Below are positions 15,786-25,255 of a DNA stretch of 64,000 bases, one piece after another. The position numbers and the translations under genes were made by a program. The stretch is taken from assembly GCA_035526335.1 (NCBI GenBank), contig DATLCN010000046.1:50619-114618 (forward strand), given 5' to 3'. How positions within the stretch are numbered: the first letter of the stretch is position 1; the number at the start of each line of letters is the position of its first letter. The notes below the pieces were generated by a model. The model was not told the origin of the DNA, searched no databases, and worked only from the letters and a program-made list of their open reading frames with translations. This DNA is from GCA-2861595 sp035526335 (GTDB lineage Bacteria; Actinomycetota; Acidimicrobiia; Acidimicrobiales; GCA-2861595).

Positions 15786-16295
15786 ATGGGCCTGGAATCA
15801 CTGAACCACAACTTCCTCACGGGGACTCTCGAGGAGGTGGTCAAGTGGGCCCGCCAGAACAGCCTGTGGCCGGCCACCTTCGGCCTGGCCTGCTGCGCCA
15901 TCGAGATGATGGCCACCGGCGCCTCGAACTTCGACATCGCCCGCTTCGGCATGGAGGTGTTCCGATCCTCTCCCCGCCAGGCCGACCTGATGATCGTCGC
16001 CGGCCGGGTGAGCCAGAAGATGGCTCCGGTGCTGCGCCAGGTGTACGACCAGATGATGGAGCCGAAGTGGGTCATCTCCATGGGGGTCTGCGCCTCGTCC
16101 GGCGGCATGTTCAACAACTACGCCATCGTCCAGGGCGTGGACCAGATCGTGCCCGTCGACGTCTACGCCCCCGGCTGCCCTCCGGGCCCGGAGACGCTGC
16201 TCCACTCCATCATCACCCTCCACGACAAGATCCGAACCGGCGAGATCACACGCCGGCCGGGCGGGGCACCGGCGGTCATCGGGCAGCCGGCGTGA
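15786..16295 (+). CDS. nuoB: NADH-quinone oxidoreductase subunit B (operon 1)
   Basis: A 169-residue peripheral-arm subunit that binds cluster N2, the direct donor to quinone. Ligand cysteines are in LACCAIEM, SMGVCASSGGMFNNY and YAPGCPPGPE. ATG 15786 directly precedes the family N-terminus; the same frame is open further upstream but reads as low-complexity. It overlaps nuoC by 4 nt. Confidence 0.94.
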   Translation: MGLESLNHNFLTGTLEEVVKWARQNSLWPATFGLACCAIEMMATGASNFDIARFGMEVFRSSPRQADLMIVAGRVSQKMAPVLRQVYDQMMEPKWVISMGVCASSGGMFNNYAIVQGVDQIVPVDVYAPGCPPGPETLLHSIITLHDKIRTGEITRRPGGAPAVIGQPA

Positions 16296-16816
16296 GCGAG
16301 GCGGGCCAGGAGAGCGAGATCCCCGAGGAGCCGCCTGCTCCGGAGACGCTCCTCGGCGCTCCCGTCGGCTGGTCGCATGGTCAGCAGGTCGTCCATCCCC
16401 CGCGCTCCGGCTACCTCGACACGGTGGAGTCCCTGTACGGACAGGGTTTCAACCTGTGCAGCGACCTCTGTGCGGTCGACTATCTGGCCCATCTCGGGCG
16501 GCCGCTCCCCGAGGGCGTGGGCCCCGAACGGTTCGAGGTCGTGGTGAACGTCACCTCCCTTGCCCTGCACCGACGCCTCCGGATCCGGGTGCAGGTCCCG
16601 GAAGGCGATCCCGTGGTCGCGTCCCTGTTCGCCATCCACCCCGGAACCGAGGCCATGGAGCGGGAGGCCTACGACCTGATGGGGATCCGATTCGAGGGGC
16701 ACCCCGACCTGACCAGGATCATGATGCCCGAGGACTGGGAGGGGCATCCGCTGCGCAAGGACTACTCGGTGGGGCGGGTGCCGGTGCAGTTCAAAGCCGC
16801 CCCCCTCGGCCGGTGA
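16292..16816 (+). CDS. nuoC: NADH-quinone oxidoreductase subunit C (operon 1)
   Basis: A 174-residue subunit of the hydrophilic arm. The family region is FEVVVNVTSLALHRRLRIRVQV, followed by EREAYDLMGIRFEGHPDLTRI and MPEDWEGHPLRKDY, the NuoC signature. GTG 16292 overlaps the nuoB stop (GTGA). NuoC scaffolds NuoD next to the N2 cluster. It is separate from nuoD here, unlike the fused E. coli NuoCD. Confidence 0.93.
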   Translation: MSEAGQESEIPEEPPAPETLLGAPVGWSHGQQVVHPPRSGYLDTVESLYGQGFNLCSDLCAVDYLAHLGRPLPEGVGPERFEVVVNVTSLALHRRLRIRVQVPEGDPVVASLFAIHPGTEAMEREAYDLMGIRFEGHPDLTRIMMPEDWEGHPLRKDYSVGRVPVQFKAAPLGR

Positions 16817-16820
16817 TGAC

Positions 16821-18155
16821 GTGACCGCCACCGGCCACAACATGGCCGAGACGTCCGAGGGCGCCCAGGAGATGGGCGAGCGCAGCCGCACCGACGCGGC
16901 TGAGTTGTTGAGGGAGGAGGGATCGGTCCTGCGGCTTCCCGAGGGAACCGCCCTCGACCCCGGCGACTACAACCTCGAGTCCGTCGACGAGGACGACACC
17001 ATGATCATCAACATGGGACCTCAGCACCCGTCGACCCACGGGGTGCTGCGGGTGATGCTCGAGCTCCAGGGTGAGACCGTCCTTCGTTCCAAGCCCGTCA
17101 TCGGCTACCTCCACACGGGCATCGAGAAGACCCAGGAAGAGCTCATGTACATCCAGGGGTCCAGCAACGTGACCCGCATGGACTACCTGGCCAACTTCTT
17201 CAACGAGAGCGTGTTTTCCCTCGCGGTGGAGGCCCTGCTGGAGGTGGAGGTGCCGCCTCGCGCCACCTGGATCCGCATGCTGCTGATGGAGCTGAACCGG
17301 GTGTCCTCCCACCTCTTGTTCATGGCCACCAACGGGATGGACGTGGGCGCCATCTCGATGATGCTGTACGGCTGGCGGGAACGGGAGACGATCCTGGCCT
17401 TCTTCGAGAAGGTGTCGGGGCTGCGGATGAACCACAACTTCATCCGCCCGGGCGGTGTCGCCGCCGACCTCCCCGACGGATGGCGCGAAGACGTGCTGGC
17501 CATCTGCGACGCCATCCCTCCCAGGCTCGAGGAGTACGACACCCTCATTACCGGCCAGCCGATCTTCCAGCAGCGCACGCAGGGCGTCGGTGTCCTCCGT
17601 GCCGAGCAGGCCATCGCCCTGTCGGCCACGGGGCCGATCCTGCGGGCCACCGGCACGGCGTGGGACATCCGCCGCGACCTGCCCTACCTGTTCTACGACC
17701 AGCTCGAGTTCAACGTCGTGGTCGGCACCTACGGTGACGCCTTCGACCGATATGCGGTCCGCCTCAACGAGATGCGGGAGTCGCTCCACATCGTGCGCCA
17801 GATCGTCGAGCTCATGCCCTCCGGTGACTACCGGGTTCAGGACAAGAAGGTGACCCCGCCGCCGCGGGCCCGCATCGACGAATCCATGGAGGCCCTCATC
17901 CACCACTTCAAGCTCTTCACCGAAGGATTCAAGGTTCCCGCGGGCGAGGTGTACGTCGCCGTAGAGTCTCCTCGGGGAGAGCTGGGTGGGTACCTCGTCT
18001 CGGACGGCTCGGCCAAGCCCTACCGCTTCCACATGCGTGATCCTTCCTTCGCCAACCTCCAGGCCCTGCCGGTGATGCTGCGGGGAGGAATGGTGGCCGA
18101 CGCCGTGGCCGTGATCTCCTCCATCGACCCGGTCATGGGCGGAGTCGACCGATGA
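16821..18155 (+). CDS. nuoD: NADH-quinone oxidoreductase subunit D (operon 1)
   Basis: A 444-residue subunit that forms the quinone headgroup site. After a polar leader of about 60 residues, NMGPQHPSTHGVLRV contains the quinone-site histidine region; IGYLHTGIEKTQE, PGGVAADLP and the C-terminal SIDPVMGGVDR are all conserved. GTG 16821 is used; an internal ATG at 16842 would shorten the leader by seven residues. The gap to nuoE is 13 nt. Confidence 0.94.
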   Translation: MTATGHNMAETSEGAQEMGERSRTDAAELLREEGSVLRLPEGTALDPGDYNLESVDEDDTMIINMGPQHPSTHGVLRVMLELQGETVLRSKPVIGYLHTGIEKTQEELMYIQGSSNVTRMDYLANFFNESVFSLAVEALLEVEVPPRATWIRMLLMELNRVSSHLLFMATNGMDVGAISMMLYGWRERETILAFFEKVSGLRMNHNFIRPGGVAADLPDGWREDVLAICDAIPPRLEEYDTLITGQPIFQQRTQGVGVLRAEQAIALSATGPILRATGTAWDIRRDLPYLFYDQLEFNVVVGTYGDAFDRYAVRLNEMRESLHIVRQIVELMPSGDYRVQDKKVTPPPRARIDESMEALIHHFKLFTEGFKVPAGEVYVAVESPRGELGGYLVSDGSAKPYRFHMRDPSFANLQALPVMLRGGMVADAVAVISSIDPVMGGVDR

Positions 18156-18168
18156 CGGGCGGGCCTTC

Positions 18169-18762
18169 ATGGCGCGGCTGAATGTCGAGAACGTGCAGCG
18201 GGCGAGAGAGCTCATCGCCCTGTACCCGGTGCCCCGCTCGGCCCTGATCCCGATCCTGCACGTGGCCCAGGAGCAGGACGGCTGGCTCACCCCGGAGGCT
18301 GTTTCCCATGTGGCCGAACTGCTCGACCTCACTGCCGCCGAGGTGTACGGCACGGCCAGCTTCTACGACATGTTCTTCACCGAGCCGGTGGGGCGTCACC
18401 TGGTGTCGGTCTGCACCAACATCGCCTGCCTCCTCAACGGCGGCTACGAGCTGCTCGAGCATGCCGAGCAGAAGCTCGGCATCAAGGCCGGCGCCACCAC
18501 CGAGGACGGCGAGTTCACACTCGAAGAGGCGGAGTGCCTGGCCCTGTGCGGAGCTGCGCCCTGCCTCACCGTCAACTGGCGCTTTTTCGGGCCCGTGACT
18601 CCCGAGTCGTTCGACAAGCTCGCCGGCTACCTGCGCGATGGGGAGCTGGCCCATCAGGTGCCGCCGCACGGCACCCTGTGCCGCGTGCGCCGCTCGGTGG
18701 GGCTGCCCGCCCGTAGCGCCGGCGAGGCCGGCCCGGGCGTGGACAGCGGGGGGACCGCCTGA
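18169..18762 (+). CDS. nuoE: NADH-quinone oxidoreductase subunit E (operon 1)
   Basis: A 197-residue thioredoxin-like [2Fe-2S] protein of the NADH-oxidising module. Cluster cysteines are in SVCTNIACLL and ECLALCGAAPC. The N-terminal helical part HVAQEQDGWLTPEAVSHVAE is typical. The last 35 residues are a Gly/Ala/Arg-rich extension. Its TGA overlaps the nuoF ATG by one base. No copy of this gene exists in the second nuo operon. Confidence 0.94.
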   Translation: MARLNVENVQRARELIALYPVPRSALIPILHVAQEQDGWLTPEAVSHVAELLDLTAAEVYGTASFYDMFFTEPVGRHLVSVCTNIACLLNGGYELLEHAEQKLGIKAGATTEDGEFTLEEAECLALCGAAPCLTVNWRFFGPVTPESFDKLAGYLRDGELAHQVPPHGTLCRVRRSVGLPARSAGEAGPGVDSGGTA

Positions 18763-20066
18763 TGCCGCTCACCGATGCGCGACCCATCGTCACCCGCCGG
18801 GTCTCCGTCCCCGAGTCGTGGACGCTGAAGGCGTACCTGGAGAACGGCGGCTACGTTGGTTTGCGCAAGGCCCTGACCATGGAGCCCGAAGCCATCACCC
18901 AGGAGGTTCTCGCCTCCAACCTCCTCGGTCGCGGCGGCGCCGGCTTCGAGGCGGGCAAGAAGTGGTCGATGCTGCGAAAAGCGCAGCCCGTGTACCTCGT
19001 GGTCAACGGCGACGAGAGCGAGCCGGCCACGTTCAAGGACCACATGCTCCTCGAGGCCGACCCCCACCAGATCCTCGAAGGCGTGGTGATCTGCGCCTAC
19101 GCCGTGGGGGCTGCCCAGGCCTTCGTCTACGTCCGTGGCGAATTCGCCCTCGGCCTCGAGCGGATGACCGAGGCGGTCAACGAGGCTTACGAGCACGGCG
19201 CCGTCGGCCGCGACATCTTCGGGTCGGGGTTCTCCGTGGACGTCGTGGTCCATCCCGGTGCGGGTGCCTACATCTGCGGCGAGGAGACCGCCCTGATCGA
19301 GAGCCTGGAGGGCAAGAGAGGCTTTCCCCGGATCAAGCCCCCGTTCTTCCCCGCCGCCATCGGGCTTTACGGCGCGCCCACGGTGGTCAACAACGTGGAG
19401 ACGATGTCCAACCTGCCGTGGATCGTCGAGCACGGCGGAGCGGCATTCGCCGCCCTCGGCATCGGGCGGTCGACGGGAACCCGGATCTTCTCCCTGTCGG
19501 GACACGTGAAGCGGCCCGGCAACTACGAGGTGGAGATGGCCAAGGTCACGTTCCGGGACCTGATCGAGGATCCGAGGCTGGGTGGCGGAATCCGCGACGG
19601 CAACCAACTGAAGGCGTTCATCCCGGGTGGGGTCTCGGCCCCGTGGTTCTCCCCCGACCAGGTCGACATGGCTCTCGACCAGGACGCGGTAGGCAAGGCG
19701 GGATCCATGCTTGGCTCCGGCTCCGTGGTGATCATGGACCACACCACCTGCGCGGTGCGGGCCGTGTGGCGCATCACCCGCTTCTTCCACCGGGAGTCGT
19801 GCGGCCAGTGCACGCCCTGCCGCGAGGGGAGCGGGTGGCTGGAAAAGATCATGCGGCGCATCGAGCAGGGTGCAGGGCGCGAGGAGGACCTCGAGTTGCT
19901 GCTCGACGTCTGCGACAACATCGCCCCTGGCCTCGGCTGGCCGCCCCAGCAGACCACCATCTGCGTGCTCGGTCCCTCGATTCCGTCCTCCATCAAATCC
20001 GGCGTGAACATGTTCCGCGACGAGTTCCTCACCCACGTCAAAGAAGGGGCCTGCCCCTATGGCTGA
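18762..20066 (+). CDS. nuoF: NADH-quinone oxidoreductase subunit F (operon 1)
   Basis: A 434-residue subunit that binds NADH, FMN and one [4Fe-4S] cluster. LLGRGGAGFEAGKKW is the NADH/FMN glycine loop, VNGDESEPATFKDH and GAGAYICGEETALIESLEG contact FMN, and SCGQCTPCREG, with a later Cys in ITQ-like C-terminal sequence, binds cluster N3. It is the electron entry point from NADH. The end overlaps nuoG by 8 nt. Confidence 0.95.
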   Translation: MPLTDARPIVTRRVSVPESWTLKAYLENGGYVGLRKALTMEPEAITQEVLASNLLGRGGAGFEAGKKWSMLRKAQPVYLVVNGDESEPATFKDHMLLEADPHQILEGVVICAYAVGAAQAFVYVRGEFALGLERMTEAVNEAYEHGAVGRDIFGSGFSVDVVVHPGAGAYICGEETALIESLEGKRGFPRIKPPFFPAAIGLYGAPTVVNNVETMSNLPWIVEHGGAAFAALGIGRSTGTRIFSLSGHVKRPGNYEVEMAKVTFRDLIEDPRLGGGIRDGNQLKAFIPGGVSAPWFSPDQVDMALDQDAVGKAGSMLGSGSVVIMDHTTCAVRAVWRITRFFHRESCGQCTPCREGSGWLEKIMRRIEQGAGREEDLELLLDVCDNIAPGLGWPPQQTTICVLGPSIPSSIKSGVNMFRDEFLTHVKEGACPYG

Positions 20067-22797
20067 CACCGCCAGCCAGACCGGGACGCTGACGATCAAC
20101 GTCGATGGCGACCCGATGCCCGCCCGTCCGGGAGAGATGCTGATCGCCGCGGCCGAGCGTGGTGGCGTGTACATCCCCAGGTTCTGTTACCACCCCCGTT
20201 TGCGCCCGGTCGGCATGTGCCGCATGTGCCTGGTCGAGGTAAAGGGACCCCGGGGCTTCGGCCTGGCGCCGGCCTGCTTCATCCCGGTGGCCGACGGCCA
20301 GGAGGTGATCACCAGGTCGGACAAGGTGAAGAAGGCTCAGGACGGCGTCCTCGAGTTCCTGCTCGTCAACCATCCGCTCGACTGCCCGGTCTGCGACAAG
20401 GGGGGGGAGTGCCCGCTCCAGGACCAGACGCTGGCCTACGGTCCGGGCGAGACCCGCTTCGTCGAGGAGAAGCGTCACTGGGCCAAGCCCATCGCCCTGT
20501 CGGACCTGGTGTCCCTCGACCGGGAGCGCTGCATCCAGTGCGATCGCTGCACCCGCTTCGCCGACGAGGTGGCCGGCGACCCCCTGATCGAGTTCAAGGG
20601 CCGCGGCGACCACATCGAGGTGGCCACCTTTCCCGACCAGCCTTTCGCGTCCTACTTCTCGGGCAACACCGTGCAGATCTGCCCGGTGGGCGCTCTGCTG
20701 TCCCGGCCCTACCGCTTCAAGGCCCGTCCCTGGGATCTCGAGCAGGTCGAGAGCACCTGCACCATGTGCAGCGTGGGTTGCCGGATAGCGGTCCAGTCCT
20801 CCGGGCCGGAGCTCACCCGCTACATAGGCCTCGACAGTGACCCCGTCAACCACGGCTGGCTGTGCGACAAGGGGCGCTACAGCTACTCCTACGTGAACTC
20901 GCCCGAGCGGCTGTCCCATCCGCTCGTGCGCAAGAGCGGTGAGATGGTGGAGGCGTCGTGGGGCGAAGCTCTCGAAGCGGCGGCCCGGGGACTGGACGGA
21001 GCACGCAGCGTCCACGGCGCCGCCTCCCTCGCCGTTCTGGGCGGAGCCCGGCTGGCCAACGAGGACGCCTACACCTGGGCCAGGCTGGCCAAGGGAGTGC
21101 TCCGTACCGACAACGTCGACGCCCAGCTCGGCGACGGCCTCCCCGCCGAGGTGGTGCTTGGGCTGCCCCGCGCCACCATCGACGACGCCTGCTCCGCTCC
21201 CGCCGTGGTCCTGCTCGCTCCGGACCTCAAGGAGGAGCTGCCCGTCCTCTACCTGCGTCTGCGGGCTGCGGCGCTCGAGGCCGGCGTGCCGTTCGTGGAG
21301 CTGACCCCCCGGAAAACCGGCATGTCGCGCCATTGCGAGGCCAGCCTCGCCTACCGGCCGGGTGAGGCGCCGGCGCTGGCCAAGGCGCTGGTCGAAGGGT
21401 CGGCGTCAGACGTGGCCGGTGTGCCGGCAGCCTCGATCGCCACCGCCCACGAACTGCTCGGCGTCGAGGGTGCGGTGGTCGTGCTGGGGCGGCCGTCACT
21501 GGCGGAATCGGCCGGCTCCATCGCCGCCGCCGCGGCGATCCTGGCCGGCGGGCTTCCCGGGTGCCGCTTCCTGCCCGCCCTGCGCCGCGCCAACGTGCTG
21601 GGTGCTCTCGACATGGGCCTGGCTCCCGGGCTGCTCCCTGGTCGCGTCTCGTTGGATGCGGGGCGAGGGTGGTTCACCCAGGCGTGGGGTGGCACCCCCG
21701 AGCAGCGGGGCCTCGACGCCGCCGGCATCCTCGGCGCCGCCGCCGAGGGTCGCATCCAGGGGCTGGTGCTCCTGGGCTCCGACCCGTTGTCCGACTATCC
21801 CGACCGCCGCCTTGCCCGCGCCGCCCTGGCCGGGGCCGGCTTCGTGGTGGCTGTCGACACCTTCCTGACGGCGTCCTCCGGCCAGGCCGACGTCGTGCTG
21901 CCCGCCGCCGCCTTCGCGGAGCGGGCCGGCACCACCACCAACCTGGAGGGCCGGATCACGCGGCTGGGCCAGAAGATCGTCCCCCCCGGCGTGGCCTGGC
22001 CGGACTGGATGATCGCCGCCGAGCTCGCCTTCCGCCTGGGAGCCGACCTCGGCGTCGAGAGTCTCGAGGAGATCTGGCAGGAGATCGAGCGGGTGGCGCC
22101 CTCACACCGCGGGATCAGCCGGGCACTGCTGGCCGACCGCCGGCACCGTGACGGAGTCGTGGCACCGCTGGCCGACGGGGCGCCGGCCGACCTGCGGCCG
22201 CCGCCCGAGGCGGCCACCGGCACGGGCGCCGGGTCCACCACCGCGGCCGTTCCCGCCGGCGTCGATCCCATGTCGACGCCGGGGGTCGATTCGGTCGAGA
22301 CCCAGGGCCTACCCGCCACCGACGCCGCGGCCGCCACCGCCCCCTCTGGAGGCGTGGATCCCGGACCAGAAGGTGCACTGGACCGGGATCCGGAGCCGTC
22401 GACGCCGGCGCCCCCGCCGCCGATGCTGACGTGGGCCGGCGACCACTCGCCGCCACCGCTGGCGCCGCTCGACGGTTACTCGTTGCGGCTGATCACCGGC
22501 CGCACGCTCTATGACAGCGGCAGCCTGGTCCAGCACACGCCGGCGCTGGCCTCGCTGGCCGGCGCCTCCCGGCTGCGGGCCAACCCCTACGACCTCGAGC
22601 GACTCGGTCGGGGGCAGGGTGGTCAAGTCCGGGTCCGCTCCAACCGGGCCACGTTCCTGGCCGAGGCGGTTCCCGACGCCGGCGTGCCTCGGGGTTCGGT
22701 CTGGCTGCCGTTCGATGCCGGCGCCGGCGAGATCAGCGCCGGCGAGGTCATCGACGCCACCGTCGCCGTCACCGACCTCCGGGTCGAGACACCGTGA
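20059..22797 (+). CDS. nuoG: NADH-quinone oxidoreductase subunit G (operon 1)
   Basis: A 912-residue iron-sulphur subunit. The N-terminal ferredoxin domain has CYHPRLRPVGMCRMC, then HPLDCPVCDKGGECPLQD and RCIQCDRCTRF. CTMCSVGC followed by WLCDKGRYSY supplies the four cysteines of the extra N7 cluster. The rest is a molybdopterin-oxidoreductase-like fold without cofactor role. Residues about 715-795 are an unusual Pro/Ala/Gly-rich insertion that separates this fold from the C-terminal barrel (YSLRLITGRTLYDSG). ATG 20059 lies in the nuoF 3' end. Confidence 0.93.
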   Translation: MADTASQTGTLTINVDGDPMPARPGEMLIAAAERGGVYIPRFCYHPRLRPVGMCRMCLVEVKGPRGFGLAPACFIPVADGQEVITRSDKVKKAQDGVLEFLLVNHPLDCPVCDKGGECPLQDQTLAYGPGETRFVEEKRHWAKPIALSDLVSLDRERCIQCDRCTRFADEVAGDPLIEFKGRGDHIEVATFPDQPFASYFSGNTVQICPVGALLSRPYRFKARPWDLEQVESTCTMCSVGCRIAVQSSGPELTRYIGLDSDPVNHGWLCDKGRYSYSYVNSPERLSHPLVRKSGEMVEASWGEALEAAARGLDGARSVHGAASLAVLGGARLANEDAYTWARLAKGVLRTDNVDAQLGDGLPAEVVLGLPRATIDDACSAPAVVLLAPDLKEELPVLYLRLRAAALEAGVPFVELTPRKTGMSRHCEASLAYRPGEAPALAKALVEGSASDVAGVPAASIATAHELLGVEGAVVVLGRPSLAESAGSIAAAAAILAGGLPGCRFLPALRRANVLGALDMGLAPGLLPGRVSLDAGRGWFTQAWGGTPEQRGLDAAGILGAAAEGRIQGLVLLGSDPLSDYPDRRLARAALAGAGFVVAVDTFLTASSGQADVVLPAAAFAERAGTTTNLEGRITRLGQKIVPPGVAWPDWMIAAELAFRLGADLGVESLEEIWQEIERVAPSHRGISRALLADRRHRDGVVAPLADGAPADLRPPPEAATGTGAGSTTAAVPAGVDPMSTPGVDSVETQGLPATDAAAATAPSGGVDPGPEGALDRDPEPSTPAPPPPMLTWAGDHSPPPLAPLDGYSLRLITGRTLYDSGSLVQHTPALASLAGASRLRANPYDLERLGRGQGGQVRVRSNRATFLAEAVPDAGVPRGSVWLPFDAGAGEISAGEVIDATVAVTDLRVETP

Positions 22798-23975
22798 TCC
22801 TCGCCGGAGACCCGCTCTTCGTCGGTGGCGTCGACGGCGCCGTGATCCTGATCGTGCTCCTCAAGACCGGCGTCGCCTTCGCCGCCCTCATGGTCTCGGT
22901 GCTGTTCATGGTGTGGTTCGAGCGCAAGCTGGTCTCCGACATGCAGAACCGGATCGGCCCGAACCGGGCCGGACCGTGGGGAACGCTGCAGACGCTGGCC
23001 GACGGCATCAAGCTGTTCTTCAAGGAGGACCTCCTCCCGGAGCAGGCCGACCGGCGCATCTTCCGCCTGGCGCCGTACCTGTCTATCGTTCCCGCCTTCC
23101 TGGCCTTCGCCATCGTGCCCCTGGGAGGGACCATCGAGGTCGCCGGGCGGGAGACCCGCCTCCAGCTGGCCGATCCTCCGGTAGGCATCCTGTTTCTGCT
23201 GGCCATGTCGTCGGTCGCCGTCTATGGCGTGATGCTGGCCGGCTGGTCGTCGGGCTCGAAGTACCCGCTCCTCGGTTCGGTGAGGGCGTCGGCCCAGATG
23301 GTCTCCTACGAGGCCGCCCTCGGTCTGTCGGTGGCCGCGGTGGTCCTGGTCACCGGGTCCCTTCTCACCAGTGACATCGTCTCGGAGCAGTCGCACTCAC
23401 TCTTCGACTGGAACCTGTTCCGCCTCGGGTTCCTGCCCTTCGGCATCTTCCTGCTGGCGGCGACGGCCGAGCTGAACCGGCCTCCCTTCGACCTCGTGGA
23501 GGCGGAACAGGAACTGGTGGGTGGGTTCCACACCGAGTACTCCTCGTTGCGCTTCGCCCTGTTCTTCCTGGCCGAGTTCATGAACACGGTCACCATGTCC
23601 GCCATCGTGGTGACCCTCTTCCTCGGCGGGCCGAGCGGGCCCGGTCCCGACAGCGGCTTCCCCGGCGCCCTGCTCCCGGTGTTCTGGTTCCTGGCCAAGC
23701 TGATGATCTTCCTCTTCACCTACGTGTGGCTGCGGGCCACTCTGCCGCGTTTGCGCTACGACCAGCTGATGGATCTCGGCTGGAAGAAGCTGATCCCGCT
23801 GTCGTTGTTCTGGCTGCTCGTCCTCGCCGCCATGATGCTCGACCGCACGTACGGATTCGCCGTCTTCGCCGGCGGTGTCGTCCTGGCCGGTCTGCTCCTG
23901 CGGGCGGTACAGGTGGGCCAGGGCGTCACCGACGACGCCGCTGCGGCCAAGGCCGCATTCCGAGAGGCAGGCTGA
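22794..23975 (+). CDS. nuoH: NADH-quinone oxidoreductase subunit H (operon 1)
   Basis: A 393-residue eight-helix membrane subunit that forms the quinone tunnel and links it to proton channels. Signatures are RKLVSDMQNRIGPNRAGPWG with the following LQTLADGIKLFFKED, AELNRPPFDLVEAEQELVGG, and TLPRLRYDQLMDLGWK. GTG 22794 overlaps the nuoG stop (GTGA). Length is slightly above average because of a C-terminal helix and tail. Confidence 0.95.
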   Translation: MILAGDPLFVGGVDGAVILIVLLKTGVAFAALMVSVLFMVWFERKLVSDMQNRIGPNRAGPWGTLQTLADGIKLFFKEDLLPEQADRRIFRLAPYLSIVPAFLAFAIVPLGGTIEVAGRETRLQLADPPVGILFLLAMSSVAVYGVMLAGWSSGSKYPLLGSVRASAQMVSYEAALGLSVAAVVLVTGSLLTSDIVSEQSHSLFDWNLFRLGFLPFGIFLLAATAELNRPPFDLVEAEQELVGGFHTEYSSLRFALFFLAEFMNTVTMSAIVVTLFLGGPSGPGPDSGFPGALLPVFWFLAKLMIFLFTYVWLRATLPRLRYDQLMDLGWKKLIPLSLFWLLVLAAMMLDRTYGFAVFAGGVVLAGLLLRAVQVGQGVTDDAAAAKAAFREAG

Positions 23976-23979
23976 CGCA

Positions 23980-24588
23980 ATGGGTTATCTCGACGGGTTC
24001 AGGATCACGTTCAAGACGCTGTTCGACGATCGTGTCACGACCCAGTACCCCGAGGAGAAGCGTCCGAAGCCCGAGCGGCTCCACGGCCGCCACGTGCTCA
24101 ACCGCTACGAGGACGGCATGGAGAAGTGCATCGGGTGCGAGCTCTGCGCCGGCGTGTGCCCCGCCCGCTGCATCTACGTCCGCGGTGCCGACAACCCGCC
24201 GGAGGCGCCGGTGTCCCCGGGAGAGCGTTTCGGGTTCGTCTACGAGATCAACTATCTGCGCTGCATCCACTGCGACCTGTGCGTGGAGGCGTGTCCCACC
24301 GAGGCCATCACCGAGGGCAAGCTCTTCGAGTTCTCCTTCACCAACCGCCAGGACGCCATCTACACCAAAGAGGAGCTGGTGGTGGACGACGAGGGCCGGC
24401 CCCGCCAGATGCCGTGGGAGGACTGGCGCGACGGTGAGGACGTTCACACCTCGGCGTGGGTGCGGGCCACGGCCCCGTCGGGGGCCGCTGAGTTCGAGGG
24501 CAAGGTCCAGTGGTCGGGCGAGCTCGGTTACGGCGTTCGCTCACCCGAGGTGGGGCAGTCCCAGGACCAGCACGGCGACGGCGCGTAG
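23980..24588 (+). CDS. nuoI: NADH-quinone oxidoreductase subunit I (operon 1)
   Basis: A 202-residue subunit with two [4Fe-4S] clusters (N6a/N6b): CIGCELCAGVCPARC and CIHCDLCVEACP. An amphipathic N-terminal helix (YLDGFRITFKTLF) rests on the membrane. The C-terminal tail of about 70 residues is hydrophilic. ATG 23980 follows the nuoH stop by 4 nt; the frame is open upstream but that part overlaps nuoH. It passes electrons from NuoG to NuoB. Confidence 0.94.
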   Translation: MGYLDGFRITFKTLFDDRVTTQYPEEKRPKPERLHGRHVLNRYEDGMEKCIGCELCAGVCPARCIYVRGADNPPEAPVSPGERFGFVYEINYLRCIHCDLCVEACPTEAITEGKLFEFSFTNRQDAIYTKEELVVDDEGRPRQMPWEDWRDGEDVHTSAWVRATAPSGAAEFEGKVQWSGELGYGVRSPEVGQSQDQHGDGA

Positions 24589-24622
24589 CGGGTCGATCAG
24601 GACTCCGGGAGGGCGGCTCGGC

Positions 24623-24628
24623 TAGCCT
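24623..24628 (+). promoter_or_regulatory. internal -10 box before nuoJ
   Basis: TAGCCT lies in the 48-nt gap between nuoI and nuoJ and ends 8 nt before GTG 24637. There is no Shine-Dalgarno sequence. A separate leaderless promoter for the membrane-arm genes nuoJ-N is suggested. Confidence 0.4.
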
Positions 24629-24636
24629 CCGGGCTC

Positions 24637-25242
24637 GTGCTGGCCGCCACCAAGGTCGACATCGCCGTGTTCGGCGCTTCGGCGGCCATAGTGCTGTCCG
24701 GGGCGATCGGCGTGGTGATCTCGGCCAATCCCGTCCACGCCGCGCTGGCGTTGGTGATGACGCTTTTCGGCGTCGCCGTGCTCTTCGTGGCCCAGGAAGC
24801 GCACTTCCTGGCCGCCGTCCAGGTGATCGTCTACGCCGGCGCCATCGTGGTGCTGTTCCTGTTCGTGATCATGCTCCTAGGAGTCGACCGGAAGGAGAAT
24901 GTCGCCCAGGAACAGCTGCGGGGTCAGCGCCCCATCGCGTTCCTGCTCGGAATGATCACCATTGCCGAGCTCGTGCTGCTCACCCGTGGGACGGGTTGGG
25001 TCACCGGTGCCGAGGCCGTGGTGGGCAAGGCGAGTGGTCCCGGTACCAACGTCGAGAAGCTGGCCACCTCCTTGTTCACGCGGTACCTGCTCGCCTTCGA
25101 GATGACGTCCGTGCTGCTCGTGATCGCCGTGGTCGGTGCCGTGGTGCTTGCCCGCCGCCCACCTCCGGAGCCGCCGGGCTCCGAGGCCGCCCTGGATGCC
25201 GACGTCGAGGTCTTCGCCCCCGAGGAGCTCCCGGTTCCATGA
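24637..25242 (+). CDS. nuoJ: NADH-quinone oxidoreductase subunit J (operon 1)
   Basis: A 201-residue five-helix membrane subunit. NPVHAALALVMTLFGVAVLFVAQEAHFLAAVQVIVYAGAIVVLFLFVIMLLG (shown in segments at about residues 30-80) includes the pi-bulge helix that drives conformational coupling, with VQVIVYAGAIVVLFLFVIM the clearest signature. The tail after the last helix is acidic. GTG 24637 is chosen from the TAGCCT box and the hydrophobic N-terminus. NuoK follows after 13 nt. Confidence 0.92.
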   Translation: MLAATKVDIAVFGASAAIVLSGAIGVVISANPVHAALALVMTLFGVAVLFVAQEAHFLAAVQVIVYAGAIVVLFLFVIMLLGVDRKENVAQEQLRGQRPIAFLLGMITIAELVLLTRGTGWVTGAEAVVGKASGPGTNVEKLATSLFTRYLLAFEMTSVLLVIAVVGAVVLARRPPPEPPGSEAALDADVEVFAPEELPVP

Positions 25243-25255
25243 GCAGCCCCGCTTC